A stretch of 64,000 bases of DNA, from the NCBI GenBank assembly GCA_018818165.1, contig JAHISP010000026.1, forward strand, positions 1 to 64,000. The letters run 5' to 3'. Of this stretch, positions 63,446 to 64,000 are shown piece after piece; within the stretch, counting starts at the first letter, position 1; the number at the start of each line of letters is the position of its first letter. Position numbers and translations under genes: made by a program. Below the pieces are notes generated by a model, which was given only the letters and a program-made list of their open reading frames with translations, ran no database searches and had not been told where the DNA came from. This stretch comes from Bacteroidota bacterium (GTDB taxonomy: Bacteria > Bacteroidota > Ignavibacteria > Ignavibacteriales > Melioribacteraceae).

Positions 63446-64000
63446 ATGGAATTTAAAAAAGTATCTGTTGAAATTTTAGATAATGAAGTATCTAAAATTA
63501 AACAATTTCTAATGTCTCTTTCTGATATACGTAACTCTATTTCAATTAAAAAATTGGAAGGCGGTAATGAATCAAAATCTGATTTTTATGTTTTTACTAT
63601 CGAGCAAGATGTATTAAAAGAATTTGTTATCAAACTAAGCAATGCTAATTTAAAGATAGTTACACAAGAAGAAATTAATGAAAAGTTAAGGTCAACAATA
63701 AAAAGTAATGCGGCATATAATTCAGCTACAGATACTGATATTAGCCCAGCTGATTTAAAGGCAGCGAAGAGCGTGAAAACTATTGAAGACTTTATAAAAG
63801 AAGGTGAATATAAAATTTTACTCAATATTATTAAAGACATAAGACTTGAACAAAATAAACGAAATAGAGCCGAAGGCGCTCTACCAGCAGCTGTAAAAAA
63901 AGCTATCGAAATACATTATGAAGAGGGATTACAAAGCAAAAGGCGAGCTTTTGTTTCTTTAGAAGAATTAGTTGAAATTGCCACAAATTCTCAGTTGAAA
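63446..64000 (+). CDS. hypothetical protein, partial
   Basis: 185 codons from the ATG at 63446, running off the right edge. AACGAGGTAAA upstream is a good ribosome site. The part seen is alpha/beta with charged residues (SVEILDNEVSKIKQFLMSLS, NEKLRSTIKSNAAYNSATD, RAEGALPAAVKKAIEIHYEE). I recognise no family. Plausibly cytoplasmic. Confidence 0.55.
   Translation, partial: MEFKKVSVEILDNEVSKIKQFLMSLSDIRNSISIKKLEGGNESKSDFYVFTIEQDVLKEFVIKLSNANLKIVTQEEINEKLRSTIKSNAAYNSATDTDISPADLKAAKSVKTIEDFIKEGEYKILLNIIKDIRLEQNKRNRAEGALPAAVKKAIEIHYEEGLQSKRRAFVSLEELVEIATNSQLK

Overview
The window is an AT-rich bacterial chromosome segment with densely packed genes on both strands. The best guess is a member of the Ignavibacteria or a near relative in the Bacteroidota/Chlorobiota group. 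The main evidence is a secreted carboxypeptidase (56925-59333) that ends in a NYPNPFNPST-type type IX secretion sorting domain, the form usual in Ignavibacteria. Supporting evidence is a TonB receptor with an N-terminal carboxypeptidase-like domain, many lipoproteins and outer-membrane barrels, and a long YidC. This placement is inferred from protein style, not from a marker gene. TGA is used as a stop.

Layout. 1-6411 is a minus-strand block: ribosomal proteins L21 and L27, nadD, meaB, a STAS protein, an ECF sigma factor with a FecR-like anti-sigma partner, surE, and a truncated VWA membrane protein. 6547-12848 holds a PrsW-like protease on the plus strand, then minus-strand osmC, a secreted MetX-like hydrolase fused to a TonB C-terminal domain, cdsA, a zinc-ribbon protein, a CPBP protease and a BtpA-family protein. 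12849-17459 is an accessory patch: a lipoprotein pseudogene broken in three places, a small histidine-rich membrane protein, a TonB-dependent receptor, an insertion-sequence remnant and a lipoprotein. 17875-23070 is rpmH-rnpA-yidC followed by a patatin/Omp85 protein.

23140-26690 (minus) contains a PD-(D/E)XK nuclease-like protein, a J-domain protein, and an unusual receiver / substrate-binding / CheW fusion. 26901-30118 holds a YciI protein, a membrane metallophosphoesterase, a barrel protein and a repeat-rich GIN-type lipoprotein. 30241-35150 is a divergent regulatory unit: a MerR-GyrI regulator with a 19-bp-spacer promoter faces a YtrA-like GntR regulator, one ABC ATPase and four related membrane proteins. 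35217-41198 (minus) has a CHASE-PAS histidine kinase, a large MscS channel, a small lipoprotein, a VOC protein and a dehydratase/epimerase. 41328-46103 holds an aldo/keto reductase, a DUF819 transporter and the threonine-degradation pair tdh-kbl, with a small hairpin repeat between them. 46210-49220 has a DinD homologue, two lipoproteins and the initiator tRNA. 49221-59333 is recN, a barrel/lipoprotein pair, hemW, a dicarboxylate symporter, proC and the carboxypeptidase. 59422-62100 encodes a cNMP-binding / coiled-coil / STAS protein, followed by an EamA transporter, tRNA-Arg(CCT) and a truncated gene of unknown function.

How parts may work together. Two STAS domains in the window share the core DSTFLG, and one sits next to a sigma/anti-sigma pair, so a partner-switching or signalling role is plausible. 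The 30241-35150 region looks like a ligand-responsive ABC module with a regulator on each side. The histidine-rich protein and TonB receptor look like a metal-linked outer-membrane transport unit. The strongest candidates for undescribed biology are the REC-SBP-CheW fusion, the cNMP-coiled-coil-STAS protein, the MetX-TonB fusion and the four-permease ABC operon.
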